Source: Rhopalosiphum padi
Taxonomy: Eukaryota > Arthropoda > Insecta > Hemiptera > Aphididae
Direction: 5' to 3'
Assembly (NCBI RefSeq): GCF_020882245.1
Contig: NC_083597.1
Coordinates: 68,178,152 to 68,242,151 of the forward strand
DNA: 64,000 nt
A program made the position numbers and the translations under genes. The notes beneath the pieces are model-generated. The model ran no database searches. It was not told the origin of the DNA and saw only the letters and a program-made list of their open reading frames with translations. How positions within the stretch are numbered: the stretch's first letter is position 1; the number at the start of each line of letters is the position of its first letter. This document shows positions 37,950 through 48,932 of this stretch, one piece after another.

Positions 37950-38954
37950 GATGGTTTCCGGTTGGGAAAGAAAAGTCATTCAATTTACAGCATCGCATTC
38001 TCTTAAATTGAGTGTTCTCGGAGTTTGCAAATTACATTTCTGCGCTCATTTTATGATGCATATGCGCGGAACGAAAGACCATTAAGGCTCAACTATATAT
38101 AGAACGATACTGCAGCACTCTGTGTGAAAATTATTCGACTGCAGTCATCTGAATGGTGATGGTATAGAGTATAGAGAAGACTGTCGTGGGTAAGCGAAGA
38201 ATATTTATTGAACGGTAATTGCTGCTGAAATTGTAGAATTTAGAGGAAAAGGGGTCCTGAGTTGTTCCTAGTGGTGATTTTTAAATGGCGAAGAAAATAA
38301 ACATGCCCAGTGAATTTAGTGTTAAAAAAGCACAAGGCGAATCAATAATAATTATGGTTTTTTATGATTGGTAGAATTATAAACGAAGAAATAGCGATAG
38401 ATTTGTAAATTTTGTTTTGTAGATAGCTCAATCCTGTGTTTAAATTTACAGCCACGAGTCACCATCTGTTTATATAAACGGTATTTGACTTCGAAATGAT
38501 GCCACTAAAATTATTTATCAGTAATTTGTACATACATTGACTATGATATGATCAATATAATAAAAAATAAGCAGTAAAATATGAACATCTAAAACCGTTA
38601 TTAATTATACAATATATATATTATATACCGATGATATTTAATGCATAAGTAAAATAATAATAATCTATCTACGTCATACATTTGTAAATTTCGATAATAA
38701 TTTTCGAAACCGTTTTAAATGGCAAACTAGATACTATATTATTATATATTACTAAACTATACCATACATGATTACTGTCTAATTGAAGTTAAATTGAATT
38801 ACAGTAATTTTTAGTACATAGGTAGGTATTTGGTATTATTTTAATGGTCAACGCTTATTTATTCGAAAAGTTTCAACGTTTTTGGAAGTATTTTTTTAGA
38901 TAAAAAGTATCATAAATGTTGTTTTTAAATTTTCGTTTTTTTTTCTTGTAATTT

Positions 38955-39002
38955 CTTCAAATTATGTAGAAATAATATTTTCAAAAACGTTAATACTTTT
39001 GT
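38955..39002. repeat. dispersed repeat piece, partner at 48145-48191
   Basis: Collinear with 48145-48191 over about 48 bp. Both share CTTCA(A/G)ATTAT, then AATAA, TTTTCAAAAA and CGTTAATA. I estimate about four fifths identity by eye. It probably belongs to an old repeat family that is larger than the matching core. Confidence 0.5.
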
Positions 39003-39145
39003 TGTTTATATATTATACAGATAGATGTATAATAATATAACCATAGATTTTTCATGTGTCGATTCGAAATATTAAAATCACTTCTCGCCATTTTACAGCA
39101 AAACTCGTTTAAGTGGACATGGCGTTTAACTTGAAACGGCTGTTC

Positions 39146-39193
39146 GCCACGCGTAGTCGTTTAATTGGCCTCGTTGTTGCCACGCTTAGTCGT
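39146..39193. repeat. imperfect direct repeat GCCACGC(G/T)TAGTCGT
   Basis: GCCACGCGTAGTCGT at 39146-39160 and GCCACGCTTAGTCGT at 39179-39193 differ at one of 15 positions and start 33 bp apart. The segment is less AT-rich than its surroundings and contains homeodomain-type words (TTTAATTGG, TTAAGTGG, TAATTATT). It could be a small regulatory element. Confidence 0.6.
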
Positions 39194-40905
39194 CTTTATT
39201 AATTATTGCGGAAAAACTTTTGTCCTGAACGTTATGCATTAACCCTCTGCCTCGTAAAATGTTAACTCACGCGAGAGTTACCCTATATAAATGCTTTAAT
39301 ACAATAACTCTACTAATTATTTGGTAGCTGATTTTGGTACGACGGCATCTTTTAACTGTCACAGTTATTATTTACACAGTAATTAATAAGAAATATAAAC
39401 GGCAGGTATCGCGGGTTGTATTCGATTTATGTATATTTATCAAACATTTTCGCAGGTATACACAGGATCTGTTTCGATACTTATATTGAACAAATGATTT
39501 CAGATTTATGTAATATATTATATTATATTTTGGTGAATTATTAAGTGTGTGTGCGCGAAAATTATGTTTTGCAATATAATAACATAGTCATTTATTCATT
39601 TGTAGTAATTAATTGCAAAACAAACTTTATAATAGATTAAAACGAAACCTAAAACAATCATAATTTTTCAGATTGAACTAGGTTATCTGTTTTTCTAAAA
39701 TTAAAGAATGGTTTTAAGCTTTTTATTTCAAGACTTCGGTTTTGGCCCTTACAAAATTCTACGAAAGACAAATCATAAAATACTAATATATAACCGGGAA
39801 GAATAATATTTTGTACTTTTTATATAGTGTTCATAATAATTATAATAATTTAGATCGTAGATAATTTGTGCAAAAAAAAAAATCAAATACATACGTCGTA
39901 AACATTTAAATAAATTTTTATAATAATTTTAATTATATCCCTGTTTTCACTTTACTCGACGAGCAATCATGTCTCTTCATATATGGACAATTGTTGAGTA
40001 AAATACTTGATTTTTTGTATAGTAGATTATATATAGTAGATTTGATGACAAAATAACGACCATAAATGTTTAATAGGATAATACTCATCGGGGTGTGTAT
40101 GCGTTGCCTAACATTCAGTGTTTTTCAATATACTGGTAGTGTACCTTATAGTACCTTATTATACAGTTATACCTATTTTAAATACGGCACAACATTTACC
40201 TACTTTTAAGGTATTGGTATTCCAATGTAATTATCTCGTTTTTGCGACAAATTTCAGCATTATATATACTTATATGTATATTATCTATATAATTCAATTT
40301 ATAATCAATGAGACAGAAATCGTTTTTGAACACAATAATAACAAAATGAACGAACCAACAATCGAGGTCAACTGCAGCAGTGTCGTCTTTGCATACTTTT
40401 CCATGTATATATGTATGGTTTGACATTAATTTCCGCCATCACAAACAAAAATGAAATCGATTTTTGTCTTTTGTTCTTTTTGTATATTTTGAGTTGATTA
40501 TAATAAGTATTATAAATTAATATAATATTACGAACTTTATTTTTACCATTTTAAATTTAAAATAAATTGTATTGTACACGATAGTTGCGTATAGAAAAAT
40601 CCTAAAAAACAATAAGTAAAAAACATGACATTTTTCAGTCGAAATATTATAGTTTATAGTTTTTTTTTTTTTAGTATGGCTTGCAATATTATTTTGATAT
40701 CATCCTTTTTAAATGGAACAAAAAAAATATATTTTTTATTTATAAATAATATGTGGTTACTAATTATACAATTCTGATACCTTGAAACTCACTTCCAGAC
40801 ATAGTTTTACTTTTAAAAATATGACTCATTTCACACATTTGTCAATTCTTATAGTCGTGAAAGTTTATTTTCCAAGAAAACAAATGAATAGCTAGTGTTT
40901 AATAA

Positions 40906-41121
40906 AAGAGGTTCCCAATTTTTTTATTGTACGATCCATTTTGAGAATTTCTTAAAATTTGGTATCTCACAATATCAATGAATGACCTTCTTTTTGTTGT
41001 TGTTTGAGTGGATCAGTTGCTTACAACAAAAAATTTAAAAAAAGATAGATTTTATCAATATATAAAAATATAACGTGACCAACCAAAAATGTAATCACAA
41101 CCCACAGTTTGGAAACCTTTA
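40906..41121. mobile_element. degenerate hAT-like element
   Basis: The left end contains GAGGTTCCCAATTTTTTTA. The right end, read on the minus strand, contains AAAGGTTTCCAAACTGTGGG. These resemble the CAGNGGTTCCCAAACT type of hAT terminal repeat, and further in both ends have degenerate CCCA-type words. The outermost CAG and CTG have decayed and no target duplication could be confirmed, so boundaries are approximate. There is no coding capacity. Confidence 0.4.
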
Positions 41122-41422
41122 TTTTATAATATACTGCTCTGTTTCGTTAAAGTTTTCAAAATACAAACCTAATATTTAAAATTCATCCAGTGATATAAAA
41201 GGTAACAAAAATCATATTATAAATACAATGAAATGCACTCACTTTTCTATGGGTGTGAAAGCTTAGATGAAATCTATTAAAACAAGTGAGATAATATAAT
41301 ATACAAATGTTTTTAAATATATTATAATGTTTGTAATTCGTTAATATCACCGTCAAAGCTCTTCAAAAAATGCTTTTAGATACGATATATTATAATATTA
41401 AAGAGTGGCACCATAAAGTGGT

Positions 41423-41441
41423 CTGTAAACTTAGTTTACAG
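41423..41441. repeat. short perfect inverted repeat
   Basis: CTGTAAAC, a 3-nt loop TTA, then GTTTACAG. Five more base pairs (AAAGT with ACTTT) flank it after a small mismatch. It lies between the hAT-like remnant and a CpG-rich island. Function unknown. Confidence 0.8.
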
Positions 41442-41514
41442 AACTTTCAATTTTGGCACCTGACCGGAAAACGTTAAAAACGTTTGCCACCCCATATGCT
41501 ATACACGATACGTT

Positions 41515-41935
41515 TATTTCTGAATTCCGTTATGCGTGTGTGTGTGAATCGCTTGTGTACGGTTGTTGCAGTGGTGACAGTGGTGGTCGCAGTGGCGACA
41601 ACGGAATAGGCTTTTGTGCATTTGATTAGAGTTTAAAGAAGACAATGGTCCGTGCGCGCGCGTGTAATCGCCGCGTGTATTCAAATGTCACCGGCAACGT
41701 GTACGGGTGGCTGTGGTGGGTTTGGGTAGTGGCAAAACGGTAGAGGGTGGGGGTTGCTGCTGTCGGTTGCACGCGACCTTTATCGTGCGCGCGGTTGCGG
41801 AGAGACGACCGACGACTACCAGTGGCGGACAGACAAAATTCGGCCGCGGACGCACGTGACCCGTACGACACGAGTCACACACCCGCTACGGCATGTTTCG
41901 ACAACGTGGTACGCAGGACCGTGTGCACACATTAA
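41515..41935. other. CpG-rich island, no recognised gene
   Basis: A GC/CpG-rich block with GTGGTGACAGTGGTGG-type repeats near 41570-41600 and CG-rich sequence to 41930, followed by an ATT microsatellite (41945-41964). Overlapping frames on both strands are Arg/Thr/Pro-rich and of no recognised family. Candidate promoter or UTR. Confidence 0.5.
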
Positions 41936-41944
41936 AATATTACA

Positions 41945-41964
41945 TATTATTATTATTATTATTA
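41945..41964. repeat. (ATT)n microsatellite
   Basis: Six to seven ATT units at the edge of the CpG-rich island. Confidence 0.95.
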
Positions 41965-42904
41965 AATAGTATTATATTTATATAAAAATATAGGTACAAT
42001 ATGAATTTGTTATATTTAATTTATTTTGTATTTTTAAGTGACATTATATTATGGTATATATTATATAATATGTGAGAAATATAAGATTACTATACTACGC
42101 TCTTTTAGATTTTCCGAAACCTCCAATTTAGACATTTTTAAATATAGCATAATATGTTATATAATTCTAAAATTGTATATAAAATACCCATTTTTTTTAC
42201 GCCTAAAAAAAAGATATCGAACAATATTTATTGGTAATGCCTAAAGGCAATCTTAGAAAATAATTTTCTAGAAATTAATAGAACTATAGATAAAAATAAG
42301 TATTTAGTCTTATTTGTCTATAATTCAGATGTTCAATCAAATTTTACTCATATCTGACGACTACTTAAAATTACAATATAAATTAAATCAAACATTTATT
42401 TTTTTATTTAATTTATTGTTAAGTAGAAAATAGAAATAATATATAGATCAGATCAAGAAATATATTTTGTCTATACAAATGTTTTTTATGAGGACTTTGA
42501 ACTCATATTTGTACACGCAGGTCGCACATTTTTGGACAAGTACATATATATTTTTGAAAATTAAAAAAAAAATCAAATGAAATAATACTTTAACGTGGCA
42601 TGCGTCCGTGTATGAAATTTTAGTCTGCATAATTTTTATTAAAAATATCTGTGGGAAATATTGAACATATTATTATATATCTTGTGTATTAAATTTGTAA
42701 TTAAACTTCATCACTGTATATTCTGTATGAATAATGGCTTTCAGCTGTATATAGTATCTGGCTTTAGATAAGGTAAAGTTAGTTGTGATATATTTGTGAG
42801 AAATTTAAAATGTTGATTATTATTATATTTCACAAATACAATCGTCAGTTGACAGTTGCTATGACATTTGTTATAATATTATATTGTATTATATTAATAG
42901 GTTT
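41965..42904. other. AT-rich non-coding DNA
   Basis: Nothing recognisable apart from A/T-rich words. Confidence 0.55.
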
Positions 42905-43065
42905 TTAATAATGAGTTTTTGATTCTAAGTGGAGTGAATTTTACAATGACGTCTGTATTTTTATTTTTGTGCCCGAAGACACATATTTTTGATAAAAAAA
43001 AAAATGCTTTGATCATTAACTTCTAGTAGAAAATTGAATCTATTTAGTACTTTTTAGTATCAAAA
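42905..43065. repeat. probable dispersed aphid repeat fragment
   Basis: It includes GATTCTAAGTGGAGTGA, ATGACGTCTGTATTTTTAT and TAGTAGAAAATTGAATCTA. From memory these words resemble a high-copy, non-coding repeat of aphid genomes. I cannot check copy number here, and no second full copy is in the window. Boundaries are approximate. Confidence 0.35.
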
Positions 43066-44726
43066 ACAAAAAATAAACAATTATAAAATAATATCTGTAA
43101 AAATTATAATATTAATTTTTACATAATTGTTTGGTGATCCTGGTTACATGTTACACCTACCAACAAGTTAGATATTCATCGTTTAGAATTGTTTTTTTTC
43201 GTATTAAGTATACAATGATTTATCACTGAATTGAAATTAAACACATCCCATCATTATTCTTACTCAATGACGAGGCGCACTCGACTTATACTGGCGCCAC
43301 TATATAACAGAGTAGTTACCTATACTCGACCGATTTTTATCGTTTATATTCGATCTATTGATTATATATCACATATATGAAATTTTGAAATTGATTTCAA
43401 ACGATTTACCGTACAAAATGGGAATACATATTACAATAGTATATTGAACATATTGTGTGGCAAATATACGGTAACCGGTGCCATGGGCGAATGAATGAAC
43501 AAGCATCGTCCGTGCCCTGAAATAAGCAATTATATCGTACATTCTGATGTCCGCTTTTCAGCGACTGCGGAACTTATCGTTTGAAATCGATGTTTTAAGT
43601 ACCGAATCACGATTGTATGCCTCCCACATTTGAGCGAGCAGCACCTGTTCGCGATAAATTAAAAAAATTGTCTAATTACTTTTTCAATTTTAGTGGTTAT
43701 TTCGTATGCATAGTTACGTGAATCCCACGGTCATGAAAAAATAATGCATAAATCGATAGTATTAGGTACCACAGGTACCTATTTCTAATAATAAGAATTT
43801 GATAGCAGTTTTGTATCAATAAATAAATTATAAAAGTGAATACATTGAATATAGTGTTATTATTGTATGTAAAACATAAGATTGCACACATATTAAATTA
43901 TACGAAAAAATTCAAATATTCATAGTAATACTATAGAAATATTAAATAATTAGTAACTACTGTTAATATATTATTAAATATTAGTTTGTCATTTTATTTA
44001 TCGGAAATCAGAATAATTGACTGCTTTAGTTTAATATAGTTTAAGAAAATAAACGTTGTTCGAAAATATAAAGTATTTTCATTATTTTAAATATGTTAAC
44101 TTAACTAAGTTTATTTTTGAACTTGTAAACTTTGTATATCAATAGATTTAAAAAAAATGTATTATGAATAAAGTTTTTAATCTTAAAAAATAAATAATAT
44201 AATATTTGAATAATTAAAAAAACTTTTTTATTGTATATATTTTAATGATTTTTTATTTTTATAAAGTTCCGAATCTTTGAATATAATACTACAATATTCT
44301 GGGTATTCTTTGACTCTTTGAGCGATTGAGTTTTACGTTTTGTTCAAAATTCACTCGATAAAAATACACAGTAGGTATAATAATATGTGACATTAAACTT
44401 TGTATAATATCCATAGTAACGACAAAACAATCAGCAAACACAAATAACAATAGCTATTTTTGAGTATAATAAAAATGTTCGTGACCAATATCCTAAATTT
44501 CTAAATATCAGTTTAGACACACGTTTTAATAAAATATAGGTAGATATATTTATATTTACAGGTACCATGTTCTATATTTTGATGATATTCTCTTCGCGAA
44601 ATTCCCACAAAATATATTAATACATACCATGATATTTCTGCTGTTTGAATTTTCTTTATATTTCGTATATCATACAATTATAAGACGTTTGACCAACATA
44701 ATAATGCGCACCACAAGGAAAGTTAA
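43066..44726. other. AT-rich non-coding DNA with one mixed patch
   Basis: A mixed-composition patch at 43440-43650 (ACCGGTGCCATGGGC, GATGTCCGC and similar) has no open frame of note and may be regulatory. Otherwise it is AT-rich and featureless. Confidence 0.5.
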
Positions 44727-44746
44727 TACTAGTTGTACAACTAGTA
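44727..44746. repeat. 20-bp perfect palindrome
   Basis: TACTAGTTGT is followed immediately by its exact reverse complement ACAACTAGTA, with no spacer. The match stops at the next base on each side. It could be a dimeric transcription-factor site or the core of a former element. Confidence 0.9.
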
Positions 44747-45276
44747 CCAGTATGTATTTTTTTAAAAGACTGCGCTGCTATTAGATTTTATCTCTCGCGC
44801 GTACGTTGGTACTTTATCGTCGCTCGAAAGACGAATTTGCGGAGAAAAATAATACAATCTGCAGTAGGTACCGGCTTTAATTCCCCTTACCAGACCTGAG
44901 TTAAACTCGAATTTGTATACAAAGTAAGTTGCTTATTCGGTACTGCATAGTTAATTGACTCATTGCCGATTGGACTCAAACAAGCTGACCTTGATTTACA
45001 CGTACCTAATTATCAAATAGAAATCAAAATCAATCTAATACACCCATATACACATCGATTAATGCGGGGTCAATAAAAATACATATAATTGGATAAATAA
45101 TTAAAAATCAGGTACTTTTTTGCGTATTTTTATTGATTTGCTTCTGATTGTACGAGTAAGTAGGTGAATAGTCAATTATTTATGTTTTACGTATAAATGT
45201 TTGAACTATTACATATTTATATATTTTATTATATACATACATAGCATACATGTTTTTAGATAATACTTTTTTTAAG

Positions 45277-45336
45277 TGTAAAATCAATACATTCATTAAT
45301 GATTAATGATTAATCCATGAATGTATTGATTTCACA
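45277..45336. repeat. hairpin with 15-bp perfect arms
   Basis: AAATCAATACATTCA (45281-45295) is the exact reverse complement of 45318-45332, around a 22-nt spacer rich in TTAATGAT. After one mismatch three more pairs extend the stem outwards. The spacer is itself a short tandem repeat (TTAATGA twice). A foldback element or a small structured RNA are possible. Neither is shown. Confidence 0.85.
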
Positions 45337-45379
45337 ATGATGTATGATTTTTTTGTGGCTGTAAACACGATATTAAGTA

Positions 45380-45880
45380 GTCGATAAATCGCTTCAATTA
45401 TCAAAAATGAAGTTTCATGTAGAAAATTGGATAAGTATATTATTAAATATTTTGGGGGTCAAACTTAAAAAATTGTAAGTACTTTATTTTTTATATTTAG
45501 GAAAAACAAGAATTTTTATGCAAATTCAATGTTTGACAAAAAGATTTTGTATTTCCGGTTTAACTAGAAAATGAAGAACCTTAGATACATATAATTTTCT
45601 CCAAATGTTTACATAATCATTTTATATTCATGATATTATTTCAAAGTATTTATATTATTTTTGAGCTATTATTATATGCATGAGAAATTTTCAATCTTTT
45701 TCCAAAAATGTCGATAGAAATTATTCGCTAGGTAGAAATCCGTGAAAATTTTTAAAAAGCTTCTTATAAATTGTTTATTTTTCAATTAAATAATTTCTAA
45801 AATCTATAGTTACAATATTTTTTTATAAGCGTTTAAAGTTAGATTTTTGACAAATTTCAATAATATTTTGCTTGTAATTC
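45380..45880. repeat. probable dispersed aphid repeat
   Basis: It contains the words CATGAGAAATTTTCAATC, GCTAGGTAGAAATCCGTG, AAGCTTCTTATAAATTG and AAGCGTTTAAAGTTAGA. From memory these resemble a very common non-coding aphid repeat. Boundaries and copy number are unverified. No coding frame. Confidence 0.38.
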
Positions 45881-45999
45881 ACTACACTATTGGGTATATA
45901 TAAATATATAAGGAACAATATGAAAACTTTAAGAGTAGTGCTCGGAAAAAACGTTTTGGTCGCGTACAAAGTTATTATTTTCGTATAATATATATACCA

Positions 46000-46638
46000 C
46001 AATATTTATGCGCCGACGCCTCTCCTGTTTTCTCGGTAATAGTTGACTAGTTATAATAATATTTTGTATACTATACAGACGACTACACGACTATAATAAT
46101 TATAATAATATTCTAACGTGCGTGTGACGAAGTTTCCGTGTCTTGGATGCCGTAACGACTGCACACACACCGCCAACGATGCAGCCGACTAATATATGTA
46201 GGTAGGTATATATTGTGGTGCTCCTCTTCGCGAATATGTCGAAAACACGTAATCTCCGAGCACGCACAAAAACTTCGACAAAGTCAAACGAGTTTGACGT
46301 GTATGATGTGTATATATTATATAGTACTAATACATTATAATATACATCAAACTGATGCAACGACGATCGTGTCAACAAAGTTCCGTGAGTTCCTGCAACT
46401 TTCGAACGAGCGTCGTCGTATATACGTGCGTGCACCCGAGACGAAAGCGTGATTTTTTTACACACCTCAATAATACGTGTTTATTTTCAACTATATCCAT
46501 GGTAGTCAGCCCTCACTCCTGCATGTGGAGAACAACCACTATGATTTCATTTAACAGTAAATAATAAATAGATAGTTAAAAGTTAAAGTATAATCATTTA
46601 TTTTGGTTAAGTATTCAAATAGTAATGAGAGATTTCAG
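46000..46638. other. mixed to CpG-rich stretch upstream of a candidate first exon
   Basis: Moderately GC-rich sequence with overlapping open frames on both strands, including a long minus-strand frame at 46100-46465. No motif supports any of them. Its position just upstream of the ATG-containing exon candidate at 46639-46715 makes a promoter or 5' UTR role plausible. Confidence 0.4.
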
Positions 46639-46715
46639 GTGACGAGATTTTATGACGGATAGAGCCGTAGAAGTAGACAGAGCTTATTACGACGAGACTG
46701 GTGGTGATCGTTTGG
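46639..46715 (+). CDS. candidate first coding exon with strong donor
   Basis: An ATG at 46652 opens a frame of 21 codons (MTDRAVEVDRAYYDETGGDR...) that ends one base into a codon at a strong donor (TTTGG|GTGAGT). The peptide is acidic and its codon use is typical of coding DNA rather than of the AT-rich flanks. An in-frame TGA lies 12 bases upstream of the ATG, so this would be the start codon. An acceptor-like ATTTCAG ends at 46638, so a 5' UTR intron is possible. I do not recognise the protein, and the next exon was not found. Confidence 0.38.
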
Positions 46716-46781
46716 GTGAGTGTAATAATTTTAACCCGACAGTTAATACTATACTATAACCTATAGTCGTTTGGGTGAGTG
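46708..46781. repeat. duplicated donor-site segment
   Basis: TCGTTTGGGTGAGTG occurs at 46708-46722 and again, identically, at 46767-46781. Looser similarity continues for about 18 further bases downstream of each. Both copies carry the same GTGAGT donor sequence. It is a local duplication of the exon end and splice donor. Confidence 0.9.
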
Positions 46782-48144
46782 AAATTATCTTTACCTGCAT
46801 GAATGATGCATGGAGTATGGACTTTATTGATGCGGACATTAAACATTATTAATATATAATAATAGAAATAGTAGGTACTAGGTATATTAATATATATTTT
46901 GAGTGAGAGTTCGTTGTCAATAAGATATGTATTTTTTAATTAAAAATGTACCTATGTAACTATATATAATATATTAATTAATTAATTTATAAATCCATTG
47001 ATACGCATTTAGTCCAAACAGTATTTTTTGCGAAATAAACACTCACTTAAATTGTGTACATAATTATTCGTTGATTTTTTAGCCGTTTATACAATACAGT
47101 AAATGCCTATTTCATTTTTAGTTTTCGGGCTCAAACGAAATATCTGTTTAGTTTAATTTATTCTGTATATAATATATATACATAAACGGGTACGTTATTC
47201 GTGTCGATTAAACGATCGTTATGTAATGCGTATATAATCTGCTTTAGTAGGTATTTATAATATAATATTATGTAGGTATATACGAATTGTTTGTACGTGT
47301 CCGACAATAAACGATTATTATTGTGTTTCATCATAAAAGTATTGCTGACGGTGAAAACGATTTATAACACTTAAACGACAAACGCGGTGGAATGATAACT
47401 ATATTATACTATACGTCTATTATACCCCGCCATAACGGAAAAAATAAAATAAAATTCGTATATAACAGCTAATCAAAGTCTACAATATCGATAATCGATA
47501 CAACAATTCACCGCGAATAATGTATATTATATTAGTATTATTAATCGCTGTGAGGATATGTAATTATAGAAGATATGTAAATTTAGTTATTTTTACATAG
47601 AAAAAAAACGTCTTTAATTATAAGTAGTTAAATTTGTTTATATAATACATACAGCATAAGTATACAACTGAATAATTCTTTTAATGGTAAACACTAATTT
47701 TTTTCAAATGTATTTAAGTAATTTTAGAAATTTATATGGAATGCAAAAAAGCTCCAACATCAGAATCGCTCACAAAATAGATAGATATGTATTAAAGGTA
47801 TTCTCAAATTTAAAAATTATTCATTATGAAATCTTAATAATTGATCCGGTTACAATCAATATTTTATCATTAAAAATATCTAAACCTATTAAAATTGTAT
47901 TAATTGTGTAAAATATATGTCTAACTATTTCAATAATAAATTTGTTAAATAAATAGTGCACGTGTGGGATGTAAATTCACATTATTCTTGTATTCTGCAA
48001 ATAGTGCATTGAATTATAATCGTTAAAACTACGATTTTTATACTCGTCGACAAAAATATTAACACATGGAATTAAAAATGCATGCATTCAAAAAATCTTA
48101 AAATATAAAATAATATTTTTTTTTTAAATATTGTTTTGCAAGGA

Positions 48145-48191
48145 CTTCAGATTATCTAAAAATAATTTTCAAAAAGCGTTAATATTTTTCG
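48145..48191. repeat. dispersed repeat piece, partner at 38955-39002
   Basis: Collinear with 38955-39002, sharing CTTCAGATTAT, AATAATTTTCAAAAAG and CGTTAATATTTTT-like blocks in order. Confidence 0.5.
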
Positions 48192-48911
48192 ATAGAATTT
48201 GTGAATTTTTACATTTAAAATAATTATTTTATACACGGATATGTTTTATGACTGTACGTTTTACTTATATGATATTATAACCATCACGGCTATAGATAAT
48301 ATTAGGTATCTTTAATCATGGATATAATACTGCCACGAACGATATAGATGTTAGGAAAATAATTTCATGTTTGCTCTGACGGTTGATGCACAACCATAGC
48401 TTATACAGTAGTAAACCACAGATGATGAATTATGAAAGGAACAAAGGATGATGCGCAAAGTTTGAATTTTAAAATAAGGATAATTTACCGCTGTTCATTA
48501 AAATTTTTACTTCATTTAGACGAGAATAAATTAATCTCGAGTTTTACCTACGTAGATATATCGTATGTATTAACTATGTGTTACTACCTACTTGGTAATA
48601 TACATTAATTCGTTATATAAAAGTAACTTGTAAAGTTGCAAAATAACTCAGCGTAAATTAAAAAGTTAATAATTAATACTTACTTAATTGTAACTTTTTA
48701 ACTAACTAAGCCTAATACTTTATAAATGGATGTGCTTACCTAAAACGTTTACAATTGTTATACATTTATGTAACATAAACTATAATTATAAATTATAATT
48801 TATATTGTATTTATTGAATTTAGATTATATAAGATCTAAAATTGTTAATAATTTAAATATGTTATTTATACATTATAATATTACTAAATATTTATGTAAA
48901 CTTGGAATTAC

Positions 48912-48932
48912 TATATATATATATATATATAT
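48912..48932. repeat. (TA)10 microsatellite
   Basis: An uninterrupted TA run, directly visible. Confidence 0.95.

Larger units (their letters stand above)
37950..40905. other. non-coding DNA with some regulatory-looking sequence
   Basis: The mixed segment at 38040-38375 contains a TATATATAG word, an exon-like stretch ending at a GTGG|GTAAGC site (about 38144-38188) and a 29-codon ATG frame (38285-38374). None is strong enough to call. The stretch 39100-39200 is less AT-rich and has an imperfect direct repeat (see separate entry). The rest is AT-rich. Confidence 0.45.

Noticed and set aside
38285..38374. 29-codon ATG frame (MAKKINMPSEF...)
   Set aside because: Coding-like in appearance but within chance expectation for 64 kb. 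No splice or promoter evidence was tied to it.
40789..40840. Minus-strand ATG followed by a GTGAGT donor
   Set aside because: Only about a dozen AT-rich codons. It is expected by chance many times in the window.
46100..46465. 121-codon minus-strand frame
   Set aside because: It lies in mixed GC sequence with an equally open plus-strand frame, and has no motif or splice support. The plus-strand ATG exon just downstream is better supported.
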